From positions 14,471,221-14,535,220 of the forward strand of contig CM055105.1 in NCBI GenBank assembly GCA_029204225.1: a stretch of 64,000 bases of DNA, read 5' to 3'. Below are positions 34,402 through 46,411 of the stretch, piece after piece; position 1 is the stretch's first letter, and the number at the start of each line of letters is the position of its first letter. Origin of the DNA: Diphasiastrum complanatum (lineage: Eukaryota > Streptophyta > Lycopodiopsida > Lycopodiales > Lycopodiaceae). The position numbers and the translations under genes were made by a program. The notes below the pieces were generated by a model, which saw only the letters and a program-made list of their open reading frames with translations, was not told the DNA's origin and ran no database searches.

Positions 34402-34593
34402 ATGAATATAGTACTATTGTGCAATCAACAAAACATGATATTGTTCCGACATTGGAAATTTACATTTCAGGATCTTGATATCGGAGGTGGACATATTGAT
34501 GGTGGAGTAGGAGTGGATATTATCTCTGAGGAAACATACAATAAATTAAAAAATATACCATTTCAGAAAAGCCAACTTGTCTTCCGAATATAG
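34402..34593 (+). pseudogene. Gypsy protease-like fragment
   Basis: Reads QDLDIGGGHIDGGVGVDIIS then EETYNKLKNIPFQKSQLVF. The DGGVGVDIIS box resembles the retropepsin DGGAxxNIM motif of Tat/Athila-type gypsy elements. The frame ends at a TAG and RT is missing. A gypsy integrase piece follows 240 bp downstream, implying a large internal deletion. Confidence 0.6.
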
Positions 34594-34833
34594 GAGATTC
34601 TCCACTGGGGAAAATTCGGAAGGTTCCGGTAAGCATTAAAGGATTGAAGTTCTGATTGAATTTTGTGGTCACGAGGCTGCCTACATGAGCATATGTGTAT
34701 TTTGTTCTTTTGAGAAGACCCTGGTTATGACCTGTAAAAGTTGTGCTTGACTAGGCAACATGAATTGTTATCTATCAGAGGCAGGGGACCCTATTACCAA
34801 CAATGGATTTTCCATTGATACCTCTGCAACCAA

Positions 34834-35206
34834 ATGAACCATTTCAAAGGTGGTTTAGATTTCATTGGGAAGATTAACCCAACATCCAAAAATGGTCATC
34901 AATACATTGTGGTAGCCATAGATCATGTGATCAAGTGGGCGAAGGTGAAAGCTTTGTGTGATAACACAACTAAATCCATAACTAGGTATCTTACTAAAGC
35001 AGGTGCTAGAGAAAGGGGGCTCCTGGCATGATTTTTCACAACCAACGTTATGGGCTAATCGCACTGCTTACAAGATATCCACAAGTTTTACACCTTTCCA
35101 ATTGGTTTATGGTGTGGATGCTTTGATGCCTTACGAATTTGTTTCGCCAACTTTGCTGGTACATGCTACTCGTAATTTATGGCCGGTTGAGATGCTACGA
35201 GAGTGA
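34834..35206 (+). pseudogene. Gypsy integrase, internally deleted
   Basis: The first part, GGLDFIGKINPTSKNGHQYI then HVIKWAKVKAL, is the start of the integrase core with its first Asp in LDFIG. At about 34997 the frame changes and the sequence jumps to the C-terminal part of the core (HDFSQPTLWANRTAYKISTS, FTPFQLVYGVDALMPYEF). The segment holding the second Asp and the Glu is deleted. Confidence 0.88.
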
Positions 35207-36870
35207 TTACATGTTTTTGGAGAAGTTGGAAGAACATCGTGGGTATTCTTATTGGTGAAACTGGATAGCTAAACAACATGAAGCATGATGATTTTTTGTG
35301 GTTAGTGATGTAACTCACGTATGAGTAACACGTCATTGAGTTTTTAGGGAAGTATATTAGTGGTTATTCTTGTGAGACCAAGATTTGTTCATTTTGGGGA
35401 AGATCCATATTTGATTTTTATGATTAGGATTTTTATGAGGGTTAGAGAATTTTATTTTCTGTATTTATGATTACGATTTGGGGTTCATAATTCTGGAAGG
35501 GAGTACTATTCGGTTATGTAATACGATCTGTTGTGAGGAAGAAATGGATGAGGATAATGTGCCAAGGCAACCTTGCCAACATGCACCCCAGGCCAGTGAC
35601 ACCTCAATTGAGAAAGAGTTTGGCAAACCTATGAATTTTCAAGAGCTAATAAGGATTCATCAACAAGATATGATGGACAGGGGAAGAGAAGAGCTGCGGG
35701 ATTTTGCGGTTTGGAATAGGGAGTACATGCTGTTTGGAATCAATGCGGTGTTACTCTTAGTCAATGGATTATTGGAATTCATTATGGTACTCTTCATCGC
35801 AGATATTGTGCACAACATTTTCGGATACTTTGTTATACTACATTTATGGATTATCTTTTTGGTTGATAACCAGAATATTATGGGTTGAATACTCTTCGTT
35901 GTAAATTTGATAATTACACTTCATTTAGTCATTTGACTTTGAATTATTGGGAATGTTTGTGTTATGAAATTGAAAAAAAAAAATGGGGAAAGAACTAGGA
36001 AAAAAGGAATTAATGATGGGGAAAAAGGAAAACTCAAGGACAATCTAACAATACCGCTAACATGGTTTTGCAAAGTTATTGGAATTATATTTTTACATTT
36101 TAAACGTTATTGTAATTAGAAGTTACAGTGTTGAGGAGGAATCTTAAGTTTTGTGGTGGTAATATTTTATGGTTATTGGCAAAGTGTTATGTTATGGTTT
36201 TGTGATTTTAAAATTAATAGTAGTTGAAGTGTTTAAGAAAGTGGTGGATACAAAGTAGGACAATTGTATCTTGACGTGTGGTACAGAGGAAGTTACTGCC
36301 ACAATCCTTAATGACTTTAAGAGTACATTAAAAAAGGGTTATGTCAATAAAACAATTAGTACTGGAATGAAATAATCTCTTATGAGAATGGTATAATATG
36401 TGTCCTCTTTTTCGGTGGTGTGAGAGGAGCTACTTATTAGCTACGAGTCTTAGGATAGACTAAAAGAAAACACTCTATGTTAAGGATGCACTTTGCGATT
36501 GATGTTGATTTTATTATGGTGAGTTGAGCGACAATTGCAAATACAATTCTGTGTTTGGATTAGAATTCTATCTATTTACAATCTTCTGTATTAACGACGA
36601 CTACTATGGCAATGTGGGGGAAGTTACCTAAATTCATACGTCATTCCAAAGTTGATATCACCTAATTTGAGTGTTTCAATATTAGGAAGTGGCAAGAGTC
36701 ATTAGATTGAGGATAGATCATAGGTTGATCTAAATCTCAATATTCTATGTGTTGAAATAAATTGAGTAGTCTCATATCTTTGAGATTTCCTTTTGAAAAC
36801 ATTTGTTGTTGTTCAAAGGAGTGCTTTGTGCATTAAAACAGGTTGAAAGAGAGGATCGAGTCATTGCTAC
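35207..36870. other. Mostly non-coding; one unsupported 136-codon ORF
   Basis: The ORF at 35478-35888 (+) has a charged N-terminal half (FQELIRIHQQDMMDRGREEL) and a strongly hydrophobic end (NAVLLLVNGLLEFIMVLFI) that could span a membrane. It has no recognised homologue. It sits just after the gypsy integrase, where a 3' untranslated region is expected. The remainder, to 36870, probably includes the LTR and leader of the following copia gag, but no primer site is found. Confidence 0.35.
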
Positions 36871-38070
36871 ATGGCTACATCAAGTGGAGTCATGTTGCAA
36901 GCCAATGATAGGCTTACCTCATGTAACTATTCATTCTGGAAAGTGAGGATGGAATCACTTCTTGAGATGAATGATGTTTTGGATATTGTTGTAGGTTTGG
37001 AGGAGAGACCATCAGCATAACAAGATCAAATGAGGTATGACAAGAGGGCCAAAAAGGCTCTACACATGATAAAGATGAATGTCACCAATGAGGTAATCAA
37101 GGAAGTTGGTAAGAGTACTTCAACAAAGGATGATTGGGATTCATTAAAGAAGCTTTATGAATCCAAGTCTACTTCTAGAGTGTTGACTCTAAGAAGGAAA
37201 ATCTTTTCTTGTTTGCAAAAGAGTGAAGAAAGTCCAAATACTTTGATTTTGAGAGTGAAAACATTGAATGATGAGTTAGCTTGCATTGATGAGAGCATTA
37301 AGGAAGGAGATCTTGTTCAAGTTATTCTTAATGGATTGTTGGATGCTCATGCTAAAGTATTTCTTTTCAAAAGACTTTGCCAAGTTTGATGGATCTTCAA
37401 GAGATCTTGATCAATGAAGAATAGGCTTCAAGCAAGAGGTGGACCTACATTGACACTTCAAGAGGAGGTTGTGTTCATAAAAGGCAAATTCAAGGGCAAA
37501 AGCAAAAGTAAGTGGTCTAAAGGGCAATATCAAGGGGAGGCTTCTTCAAATGGCAAAAAGAAAGATAGATCAAAGCTAAAATGCTTCTATTGTGGCATCA
37601 AAGGACACTTTGCAAGTGAGTGCTACAAGAAGAAGAGAGATCAAGGAGACAAGCAAGGTAATCTTACTCTTGATGAGGATGGTTTCGATGTTCAAAATGA
37701 AAATGATGATGCTTTTGTGATGTCTTCATATAAGCTTGCTCATGATGGAGATCTAGATCCATGGTGGAGCAAGTTCACACATGACTTTTCACAAAGAGTA
37801 TTTCACTTCTTTGTTGGCATATGGAGATGACAAGAGGGTGATCTACACGGCCAATGATGGTGAGTGTGCAATCAAAAGGATTGGCACAATTCCTATTTCT
37901 CTCTCTATAAGTAGGAATGTTCATTTGGAGGATGTTTAGTTCATTCCATCTATTACCAAGAATTTACTTAGTGTGAGTCAATTGCTAAGTAAAGGCCTCA
38001 AAGTTGAGTTTCATGGAGATTCTTGTATAATCAAAATGAAGGATATCTTGATTGCAAAAAAGTAAAATGC
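36871..38070 (+). pseudogene. Copia gag-protease pseudogene (third family)
   Basis: Starts MATSSGVMLQANDRLTSCNY with the UBN2-type region FWKVRMESLLEMNDVLDIVV. A TAA lies at 37018-37020, then the same frame continues (KALHMIKMNVTNEVIKEVGK). A frame change near 37390 follows, then CCHC knuckle CFYCGIKGHFASEC. Protease traces follow (ANDGECAIKRIGTIPISLS) with further stops. No integrase core or RT is present. It is related to, but clearly distinct from, the 10.6-kb Gag. Confidence 0.88.
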
Positions 38071-38077
38071 AAGGGAA

Positions 38078-38330
38078 GTTGTTCAAACTAGATGCTTGTG
38101 TTATTGCTAACCAAGTTGGATGTGTTGCAAGAGAGCAAATACCTATTCAAGAGGTGCCCATAAAAGGATGAATGCTAATCCAACAAATGGACTTATATAC
38201 ATTTTTCACCCTAAACATTTGTTGGATTATTTATAAGAGGCTTGAGGTAAGTTGTTCAAACTTGATGATTGTGTTGTTCCTAACCAAGTTGGATGCATGG
38301 CAAAAGAGAAAAAGTCAATGCAAGAGGTGT
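38078..38330 (+). repeat. 80-bp direct repeat at 173-bp spacing inside the copia relic
   Basis: 38078-38157 and 38251-38330 share GTTGTTCAAACT, TAACCAAGTTGGATG and CAAGAGGTG in the same order. The second copy leads into HKKxGHINYK-like pre-integrase codons (GGCACAAGAAAATGGGACAT). It is a local tandem duplication in the GAG-pre-integrase region. Confidence 0.75.
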
Positions 38331-38826
38331 GGCACAAGAAAATGGGACATATCAACTACAAGTTATTGGATTTGGATCTATGTTTAGTATAGCTGTATGA
38401 TTTGTCGTTTTGATAAGTGGGATAATTGGTGGTGTGGATCTTCCAAGTTATTTGTATGTTGACTTAACTACTTATTCAATACAACTATCATAGAGTATTG
38501 GAACTATATGGACTCTCTGATATGTCTTGTGTAATTGGAGGGGTCTCTAATTTGAGTCAGTGCTGAAGTGTAAATTGTGTGCACAAGATTGTTAGATATA
38601 TTGGAATGATGTGTAAATTTGAATAAGCATTTAATTTATGAACACCAAGTGGTACTGGCTGTTTGTTTTAAACATCTGTTGATGACCAAATTATTATTGA
38701 TTTCACTATATGACACCTTTTCATCAGTTATACCCATATCTCCAATATTTTTGGGGAATGATAATCTATATACTACACAAGATCTAGCAAAATGAGTTCA
38801 GTAAACTACGACATAAGCTGAATTTT
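38331..38826. other. Non-coding; probable gypsy LTR end
   Basis: The right end (CTACGACATAAGCTGAATTT before the primer site) parallels the LTR end of the gypsy element at 44014 (TATGACATATACCAATTTT). It is therefore inferred to be the tail of a related LTR ending in GACA. Confidence 0.5.
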
Positions 38827-38846
38827 TGGCGCCATTGACGGGGATC
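38827..38846 (+). promoter_or_regulatory. Primer binding site, tRNA-Asp (gypsy)
   Basis: TGGCGCCATTGACGGGGATC closely matches the plant tRNA-Asp primer site of Tat/Athila-type gypsy elements (TGGCGCCGTTGCCGGGG). No gag follows. An MSRRNFLRRIQDRHLLRIF-like start at 38909 breaks down after about 20 codons. Confidence 0.85.
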
Positions 38847-38849
38847 GGA

Positions 38850-40332
38850 AGTGGTCTTATTTGTGATAAAGATATCGTGTAGTGGTTCAAGGAATCTGAA
38901 ACAAAATGTCTAGAAGGAATTTTCTTAGAAGAATTCAAGACAGACATTTGCTTAGAATATTCTTGGGATAGGTTGTTTATTTTAGAGGATTTATTCCCTT
39001 ATTTGAAAAAAAAAAATTATCATTCTCGGGTGTCTTCTAAAAGAAGAAAGAGAATTTTGTTAGACTGCATGACACGAAACTTGTTATCAAGGTATTGTCA
39101 GAGTAATTGAGAATTATGCATATCCATGAAACAAGCTTGTTACAATATAAACAGAAATAATATTCGAATTCAAAGATGCAGGTATATCAGAGTCTTCTTA
39201 ATATGATATTGCACAAAATTTTGAGAGCAAAATTTCTACATCAAACGAGTTCCGTAATACAGAGACATAATCAAACTGAACACATATAAAATTGTGCACA
39301 ATATTAATGACATTATCAATAATCTAAATGTCAAAAGATCGCGAACCAGCGGATTACTGTATTATCTTGAACCCCAGGTCCTTCTTGTTCTGGTTTCGCT
39401 TTTTTAGAAGAAATCTCTTCCATGTCGGTAGACTAGTTAGCAGGAGGAGAATCTTCAGAGGTAATTCTAGAGTCTTCATCGACATCGAGTAACATTATTA
39501 CGCATATTTTGATCACACGTCCGCCTCTGATTTCACCACGATCAACCATTTTGACAAAAGCAAGAGAGAGAGCATTGTAAGTGGAAGATTGAGATTGAAA
39601 TGACGAGGGTGTTAGCGATTTGTGGATCATTTGATGGATTTATAAGCAAAAAAATTATTGATTAAAAGATAATTCTAGAATACCTTAAATCATGCGATCA
39701 GTCTTTCTAACAAGATTGTAATATTTCTCAAAAGACATGAGCTATCATAAGATGAAAATACCACTTGACTGTACTCAATTGTCGATGCACGAGATCGTGT
39801 AAAGAGAGGATTACCATTTTTCCACGTGTTGAATCTCTTTGGATCAATTCTGGTCAAGTATCAAATTTCAATGGATTGAAAATATTCGACTCAATACGAT
39901 CTAGGTCGAATTTTCTTGAAAATATTCGATTTTTGATTCATCGAAAAATAAAATTTTAAAATCAACTTTTGATCTTATAAATGTTAAAATTTTAAAAATC
40001 GATCTTTTTGTACTTTTATGTCCAAAGACCAATATTAGAGAGAAAGACGAGAGAGACAAAGAAGAGAACGAGAAGAAAGACGACGGTGTAGAGAACGAGA
40101 GAGAGAACTAAAGTGAAATCTAGATACTCGTATTGATCGAACAAGAAGACTTGAAAAAGAACACTGAATTAGAGAAGGATGAGTCTCCTAGCTCATCTCA
40201 TTCAGACAAATGAGACAGTGATCAGGACGATATGGCATAACAGTCAATTTATCATAAAAGCCAAATAATGTGATAAATTTTGTCATTATCTATTGTTATT
40301 CACCTAGTATCATTGACCTTATTCTCGAGCAC
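38850..40332. other. Leader relic, otherwise no gene seen
   Basis: Possible gypsy leader to about 39000, then unassigned AT-rich DNA. A minus-strand ORF at 39433-39630 (KMVDRGEIRGGRVIKICVIM) has no recognisable homologue. 40040-40130 is GA-rich. Confidence 0.4.
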
Positions 40333-41840
40333 CTAGTGTTGGCTTACTAACCAATGCATATGGTAGCTCACTTCGGATAGGCCGATCATTGAACGCTCAG
40401 CTGCTTCAGAGAGTTTCTCAGGATTAGTGACGATTGGGTACTGATCAAGGGTGTGGGTTGGCGAAGCTAATCCAAAGAATAAACGTTGTGGAGGGAATGA
40501 AGGTGAAAGTGAAGGGAGTGGAGAAACAATGTTAGTAGAAACAGTGGTGGTGGTAGTGGTGGTTAGTGGAGGGGTCAGCAGACTTCCTCTTGACTGATCC
40601 GCTTTCTCGGGTTCATCATCACTGATCTCCATCAGGTCTGCAGCATCAAAATATTGTGACGTGTCTAAAGTATGGACTTGTTGGGCATGTGGTTGTTGGG
40701 CCACTCTCGTGTCTTGGGGAATGGTACTCCCCACTCCTCCTCCCCACTCCCCCACCCCCAAAGATTGTGCCTTTGGTGAGCTTTGCGATGTTGGCGTGGT
40801 AAGCAATAGGGGTGGAGTTGTTGCCTGATTTGGTGACACAACTACTATTGTTGTAGCTGTGTCTTCTGTTATAGATGTAGCTACTCCATCACCCTCGTCG
40901 AGGATGTGAGGATGATGAGTGTTGCTGAGAGGCTATGTGTGAGGAGGAGCTCCCATCTTCAGAGTCGGAGTCCTCGGATTCTGTGTTGTCGGGTGATTTC
41001 CTTTGTGCCTGGAGCTTTCTTCAGATTCGTTATTGTCGTGTGTCCGGCAATTGGGCCTTAGAGGTGTCGGGCTGTGGAGCTGCGGATGATCCTTCTGTTG
41101 TTGGATCTGGTTGAGGGCTGAGTTGCTTCTATAACAGTGTGATGATACTTGTTTGGCCTTTTGGGTGGAAGCCCTGATGGTGATGTGGTTCGTGAGCGTG
41201 AACGGTTGGACTTCTTCGACTCAATAGGAATATCCCAAGCTTTGTCTGCTACTTGCAATTGTCCTCAAAGTTGGGGACCATTGTTCACCTGATTGAGTGT
41301 GAGATCCGTCATCAGGTACCCCAGCACTGTAATCTGCTGCTTGTTCTTGATATAGTCATGAAGGCAGTTCAAAGCAAACTGTGCCCAATCATAAAGGTTT
41401 TGGGCATGCAGTTGTGAATCTGCCATCATGTGGAATAAAGACATAGGGACCCGTAGCACCTTTGTCCTTGGTCGTTGTGTGTACCTGGTCAAGTACGCAC
41501 ATGTTGTTGCTAGTTGTTGATCATTGATTGTCTCAAGGCGGTATCCATCTTTATTCTTTCACTTTTCCACTGATGGATCAATAAATTTAAAATAGGCTAT
41601 TTGCTCAATCTTGTGGAGCGTCTTGGTAACAACATTTGGGCCACGAGGGAACCCGAATGTATGCAAGTCTACCGCCGCAAAATATATATTGTAGACATAG
41701 TTCCTGACAGGGGGAACTATAAATTGGCACGACCTTGCAGTGACATTGTAATTGGCGTACGCCATGTGTAGCAAGTACGGACTCTGATACCCAGCTAGGA
41801 CAAGAATTTGGAACTCAATCATCTTGAAAAAAATTTGTGC
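40333..41840 (-). pseudogene. Unrecognised ORFs following a gypsy gag
   Basis: From about 41960 on the minus strand a second Met-led ORF begins (MSSNQSSSSNDSDANKIDIQ). It continues with few breaks: QILVLAGYQSPYLLHMAYAN, VYNIYFAAVDLHTFGFPRGP, LYDWAQFALNCLHDYIKNKQ, a basic region (KKSNRSRSRTTSPSGLPPKR), and a Pro/Thr-rich end (TPPLLLTTPTSQSSPKA, and a run of Thr). I recognise no protease, RT or integrase motif. It occupies the place where protease and RT should be, in the same orientation as gag. It may be an accessory ORF of a non-autonomous element. Function unknown. Confidence 0.5.
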
Positions 41841-41855
41841 CTGCTGGTACTAGGT

Positions 41856-43161
41856 CTACATCTCTGCAATATCTAGTTTGCACATCTGGATGTCGATCTT
41901 ATTTGCATCCGAGTCATTTGAACTGGAACTCTGATTGGAAGACATGGTGGAAAACTGGAAAAAATAGTGGTCTGGAAAAAGTGGCTTGATTGAGATTGGA
42001 GATTTGATAACAGTGGCTTCGGCTCGGTTGAGATGTGATGGATGGTCGTCAGTCGAGATGGGATGGAAGGGCGTCGGTCGAGATTGGACTGGAAGGCTTC
42101 GATCGAGATGAGACTGATGGCTCGGTCGATTGTGAGGCTGGTTACTTGGGTTATAATAGCAATAGAGTGAGGTATGGCCCATAAAGTCGCAGATGTCGCA
42201 TTTGATCAAGGAAGTATCTGGAACCAGTTGATAGGATGGGCACTCATTGCCAGTGTGTGCACTTCGACAGTGAGGGCACCAAGTATTCTCCCGTCTATGA
42301 TGGATTTGGCCAGTAGGTAACTGACCCGACATTGAGCTCTAGATAGACTTGAGAGTATTTTGAAACTCTTTCGTATATCTGTTGTTGGTGTTGCTGGTTA
42401 AGCAACTCCATTTGTGTTTTCCATAATTGTTCTTGTGTTTTCTCATTTGGTCGAGGTTCTTGGAAAGCACGATGTGCTCTCTGTTCACGTGGCTCATCAA
42501 CATCTAATCCCTCGTCTTCTTCCCGAATGGCATCAGACATGGCTTGTTTCAATGATGTGTATTCATCATTGGGGCGAAGTTCACATCTTATCCATCGTGG
42601 GAGTCCAACGAGGAACCAAATTATGAGCATAGATTCGGTTGGTTGTTCCTGTACCTGACTTTTTAATCTTTTAAATCTTTCTATGCAGTCACGTACTTTC
42701 TCATCTTTTGTCATTTTGATGTTACTCAACTTGACAAAAGGACTTTTGATCAAACGAAATGGCTTGAATCGTTTGATGAATGCTTCCTTCAAGAGCGACC
42801 AGTCTCGTTTATCTTCACAATCAAGGTTAAAGAACCATTCTCGTGTTCAATCGATCATGGTCATCGAGAAGAGCTGAACCATGGCCTCTGGTGATGTCTC
42901 GTCATCATAGACATCGCAAGCGTTCTAAAAGACTTGAAGAAATCTTTGAGGATCAGTGTTGTCGTCGTACTTTGGGAGATCTAACTTGGGAGTACGTTTT
43001 TCAATACGTGGAACATTATTTGTAAAAGCTCCGTTTAAGTGAGCTCGTGCATGTGATGATTTGGCAGCGTGAAAGTGTGGGTGATCGTATGGAGCTTCAA
43101 AACGCATGGGTTCCCATCTGTCAAATGGGTTGGTTGAGGGCTCCTGGACTTGGGACTTCAT
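41856..43161 (-). pseudogene. Ty3/gypsy gag with two zinc knuckles
   Basis: The frame reads KLDLPKYDDNTDPQRFLQVF, a TAG, NACDVYDDETSPEAMVQLF, a TGA in MIDxTREWFF, then LKEAFIKRFKPFRLIKSPF and RVRDCIERFKR-like retrotransposon gag (PF03732-type) core, to EEDEGLDVDEPREQRAH. A frameshift near 42310 leads to two CCHC-like fingers, CPHCRSAHTGNEC and CDICDFMGHTSLYC. An Arg/Ser/His-rich tail follows. Both stops sit where Gln and Arg are plausible. The identity of gag is firm. Confidence 0.9.
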
Positions 43162-43917
43162 CCTAGAATATCTATTGTATTGAGCCTATTCTGTAGATGG
43201 AGAGACCATCTCTGGTGGATAATCCTCGGTGGAATTCGGATCGTAAGGATGATCCATAGTAAATCTAGAGTACTTTGAGGATTGGTGAAAAACCCGAACA
43301 TGGCTAATTCCAAAAAATGCGAAGGTTTAGGGTCAAAATGAAAAAAAATTGAGGGTTATGCTCAAAAAGCAAAAAACTGCGATAGATTAGGGTTGTGACA
43401 AGGCGAAAACGTGAAGGTGGCAAAAAGTGAAAAAATGCGAAGGTTGTGAAAACCCGAAAAATGTGATTTTTAGAAAAATATTTTATTTTTTGCAAAAAAA
43501 AAGAAAAATATTTTATATTATTATTATTATTATTACTATTATTGCAAAAATTAAAACTGGTTGAGGGTTTTAAAAAGCGAAAAAATGCGAAAGTTGCGAA
43601 AAATGAAAAATACGACACAGTTTATAGTTGTGACAATGCGAAAAACGTGATGATTTTGTGTTGTGGAAGAAAAATGCGAAGGTTGTCAAAATGCGAAGAA
43701 TGCGAAGGTTTGAGATTTGAAAAATCCAGAAATTTTTGAAATTCAGAAATGCGAAAAAAAAAATTTGGGCTATGGAGAAAGCCGAAAAATGCGAAGATCT
43801 CAGGTGGCTAAAAAATCGAAAAATGCAAAGTGTTAGGGTTCAGGAAAAAGCGAAGGTTTTGGAGGACCTTCTTTATTCATGCAAGAGAAATGACAATACA
43901 ATAAAAGCTCCCTCACA
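43162..43917. repeat. Degenerate GCGAAAAATGCGAAGGTT repeat region
   Basis: From about 43300 to 43870 the words AAAATGCGAAGGTT, GCGAAAAATGCGA and TTAGGGTT recur irregularly on the plus strand, with an (ATT)n run at 43516-43540. Non-coding. It directly abuts the truncated 5' LTR of the following gypsy element and may have replaced its left part. Confidence 0.7.
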
Positions 43918-44014
43918 AGAATGTACCAAATACATAACTTTCTAACGATGTCCTCTGTGGGAACGACATTATTTACTATAAGTTCTATATTAACCCTGTT
44001 GGTATAGTATGACA
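43918..44014 (+). repeat. 5' LTR remnant of the gypsy element
   Basis: About 95 bp matching the last 95 bp of the 3' LTR (61896-61992), including TACCAAATACATAACTTTCT, GTCCTCTGTGGGAA and GACATTATTTACTATAA, and ending TAGTATGACA. Similarity stops abruptly at 43918. Confidence 0.9.
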
Positions 44015-44026
44015 TATACCAATTTT

Positions 44027-44047
44027 TGGCACCGTTGCCGAGGATAG
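44027..44047 (+). promoter_or_regulatory. Primer binding site, tRNA-Asp
   Basis: TGGCACCGTTGCCGAGGATA, two changes from the usual TGGCGCCGTTGCCGGGGAT, lies 12 bp after the LTR end. Confidence 0.9.
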
Positions 44048-44095
44048 TTAGGAAAGTTATAAGAAATCTGACAAATCCATCACCATCTCTAGTGT

Positions 44096-46012
44096 ATGTC
44101 AGATAGAGAATCCAGATTAGAACGATACCGTCAGCTTAGAGAGGAATTTTTACGAAGACAAAGTGAGAGTACTAGTCGAAGAAATCTAGACAAAATCACT
44201 GCTCAGTTACTTGAACTCCTAATTAGTTTCAGTATGGAGGGCCCTGTTGCACGTTTCACTTCTATATTAGAAATTAAGTACGATTATTTGAAAGGGACTT
44301 CTTCTGACAATGTAGATAGCTATGTCTCACAATTCGAATCAATCGCTAACGCGAATAACGAAGGTACTGACGTAGACAAACTACGAATCTTCCCTGGTCT
44401 GCTAAGAAAGCAGACGCGCATATGGTACAGTCAAGTTAAACCAGGCCGTGTAGGAACTTGGTACCTGCTGAAAGATGCATTTCTGAACCAGTTCAGAGAA
44501 ATCGATTACAAATCAAGAATTCTCGGACGTCTGAACAATGTTCAGAAAAAAAGTAAAGAATCCATTCGCAAATATACACGAAAGGTTAAAAATCTCATAG
44601 GAAAACTAACCAGTGTATATCCTGTTGATATGCAAATCGAATGGTTTTTGGCTGGTTTACCACCAAAGATTGATTGGTATTGCAGACAAGGGGACATGAC
44701 CTCCTTAGCAGCAGTAATAGCTAGTGCCAAAAATTTTGAGACCTCGAAACTAACACAAAAACGACGATCAACTAACAAATCTCGAAAGTCGAAAACTGAT
44801 TCTAGTGACAACGAGGATGATTCAGATTCTGATTCAAGTACTAGTTCTTCAAGTTCGAAATCTGAAAGCAACAATTCATCAGAATCAGAAGCTGACAAAT
44901 GAGAGAGAAAGAATAAACGACGATTGAAACGAAAGGACAACACGAAAGTTGTCGAGGATAAGTCGTCAACTTCTAAAGTTGAAAAGGCCTGGAAGAGTAA
45001 TATGGCTGACGTTAATAAAAAGCTTAATGGCTTGAAAGTGCAGATCTCTGAAGTTGCAGATAAAAGACCGAAAGCGTCTTCTTCCAACTTAGGAATGTGG
45101 TGTACGAAATGTGGAACTTCAGGACACACTAAGGAAGACTGCACCACTGTGAATGTCAAATATGTTAAAGATCCCGCCCAGGAGGTACTTTTTATTTTTC
45201 AAAATGATGCGACTACTGACTATGTTCAGGGTACTGCAGCATCAGCCCAGTAGGACAGACCCAAGTTCGCACCAAGAAGACATAATCCTCCTGAATTTGT
45301 TGGACCAGCGAAGTCTCAAACCGCGACTAAACCAGTGTCGGGCAACTGCTATAACTGTGGAGAGCCGAGACATTTTTCACCTGACTGTCCTCAGCCACGA
45401 AAGCCGATTGGTTATGTACCGTTATGCTCAAACTACAGAGAGCCTAGCCACAAGTATCCTGACTGCCCTCAGCTGCAAAATTTGCGACCCAAATATCAAT
45501 ATGTAGCAACACCAGCTGCTGCAAACTCGAAAGTGAAAGCTTCGACTGATGTTGTTGTGCAGAGAATTGACGTTATTGAAGAAAAATTGGTGAAGACAGA
45601 AGATCAGTCCTGGCCAAGTGACGTGGAGAAATTATTCAAAGTCACAACGAGAATCAAAAGCTCCTCGAAACCTGACCAAAAATCTTCGACGAAGCGTAGA
45701 AAATCCTCGAAGAACAAATCTTCTAGCAAGACGATGAATAAATCTACGACTAAAGAAGATCTCAAAGATGACCATGACGCTGCGAAGTTATTTGCAAAAG
45801 ATATCTCATCAAAGGCAAAAGAAATTATCAACGCTGAACTTCAGTCAACTGCTGCAGAGAAGGTGGTCACTTTCGAGGAAGGGGACGACGAAATCACAAA
45901 GACGAAATTGTCTAGTGCTGTTATTGATAAGCCAATCTCGAAATCAAAGACGAAGGACTATGACATCGTGATTGATATTGGATCACTTCGTCCGAACATT
46001 ACTTTTGAGTAG
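44096..46012 (+). pseudogene. Gypsy Gag with CCHC knuckles
   Basis: 268 open codons start MSDRESRLERYRQLREEFL, with the retrotransposon gag core (FARIWYSQVKPG-type region: KQTRIWYSQVKPGRVGTW, LLKDAFLNQFREIDY, VQKKSKESIRKYTRKV, IEWFLAGLPPKIDWY). A Ser/Asp/Glu-rich stretch follows. Stops lie at 44900-44902 (TGA) and 45250-45252 (TAG). Then come three knuckles, CTKCGTSGHTKEDC, CYNCGEPRHFSPDC and CSNYREPSHKYPDC, the last with its second Cys replaced by Tyr. A Lys/Ser-rich basic region leads to TAG at 46010-46012, read in the same frame as protease. Gag forms the particle and binds genomic RNA. Confidence 0.9.
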
Positions 46013-46015
46013 CTG

Positions 46016-46411
46016 TTGGCAGATAACACTTATTACAGAAAGCAACTGAAAGATCTTTCTGCGCAAAAAAAGAAGAAAAAAGTTTCTTTCCTAGATGCTA
46101 GTGTTCTGTCTATTGATTTAGGTGATCTCGGTGCACCTGAAATTGATATTACCATTGCGGGATGTCTGATCGAAAAAGTGGCAATTGACTCTGGTTCCAG
46201 TGTGAACATAATAACAGAAGACACAGCTCATGCTTTGGGGCTGACTGACATTCAACCGACACAGCGAAACATCAAGTTAGTTGATTCGACACGACGAAAA
46301 CCTGTTGGAGAACTGAAGGATGTCATTATTTACATTCAAGCCAAGCCATTCACAATGAATTTCATAGTTATCAGACCACTTGGTTTTCAATCAAACGCAA
46401 GTGTTCATTGA
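46016..46411 (+). pseudogene. Gypsy retropepsin-like protease
   Basis: In frame with the end of gag apart from a TAG at 46010-46012. The active site is VAIDSGSSVNIITEDTAHAL, with flanking strands EIDITIAGCLIEK, NIKLVDSTRRKPVGELKDVI and FTMNFIVIRPLGF. It matches the D-S/T-G retropepsin motif. The frame ends at a TGA (SVHx). The downstream linker (46412-46839) continues with stops and an acidic character up to the CACTA insertion. Confidence 0.9.

Noticed and set aside
44542-45159. 205-codon minus-strand ORF opposite gag
   Set aside because: Antisense shadow of a Ser/Asp/Lys-rich gag region with no independent motif.
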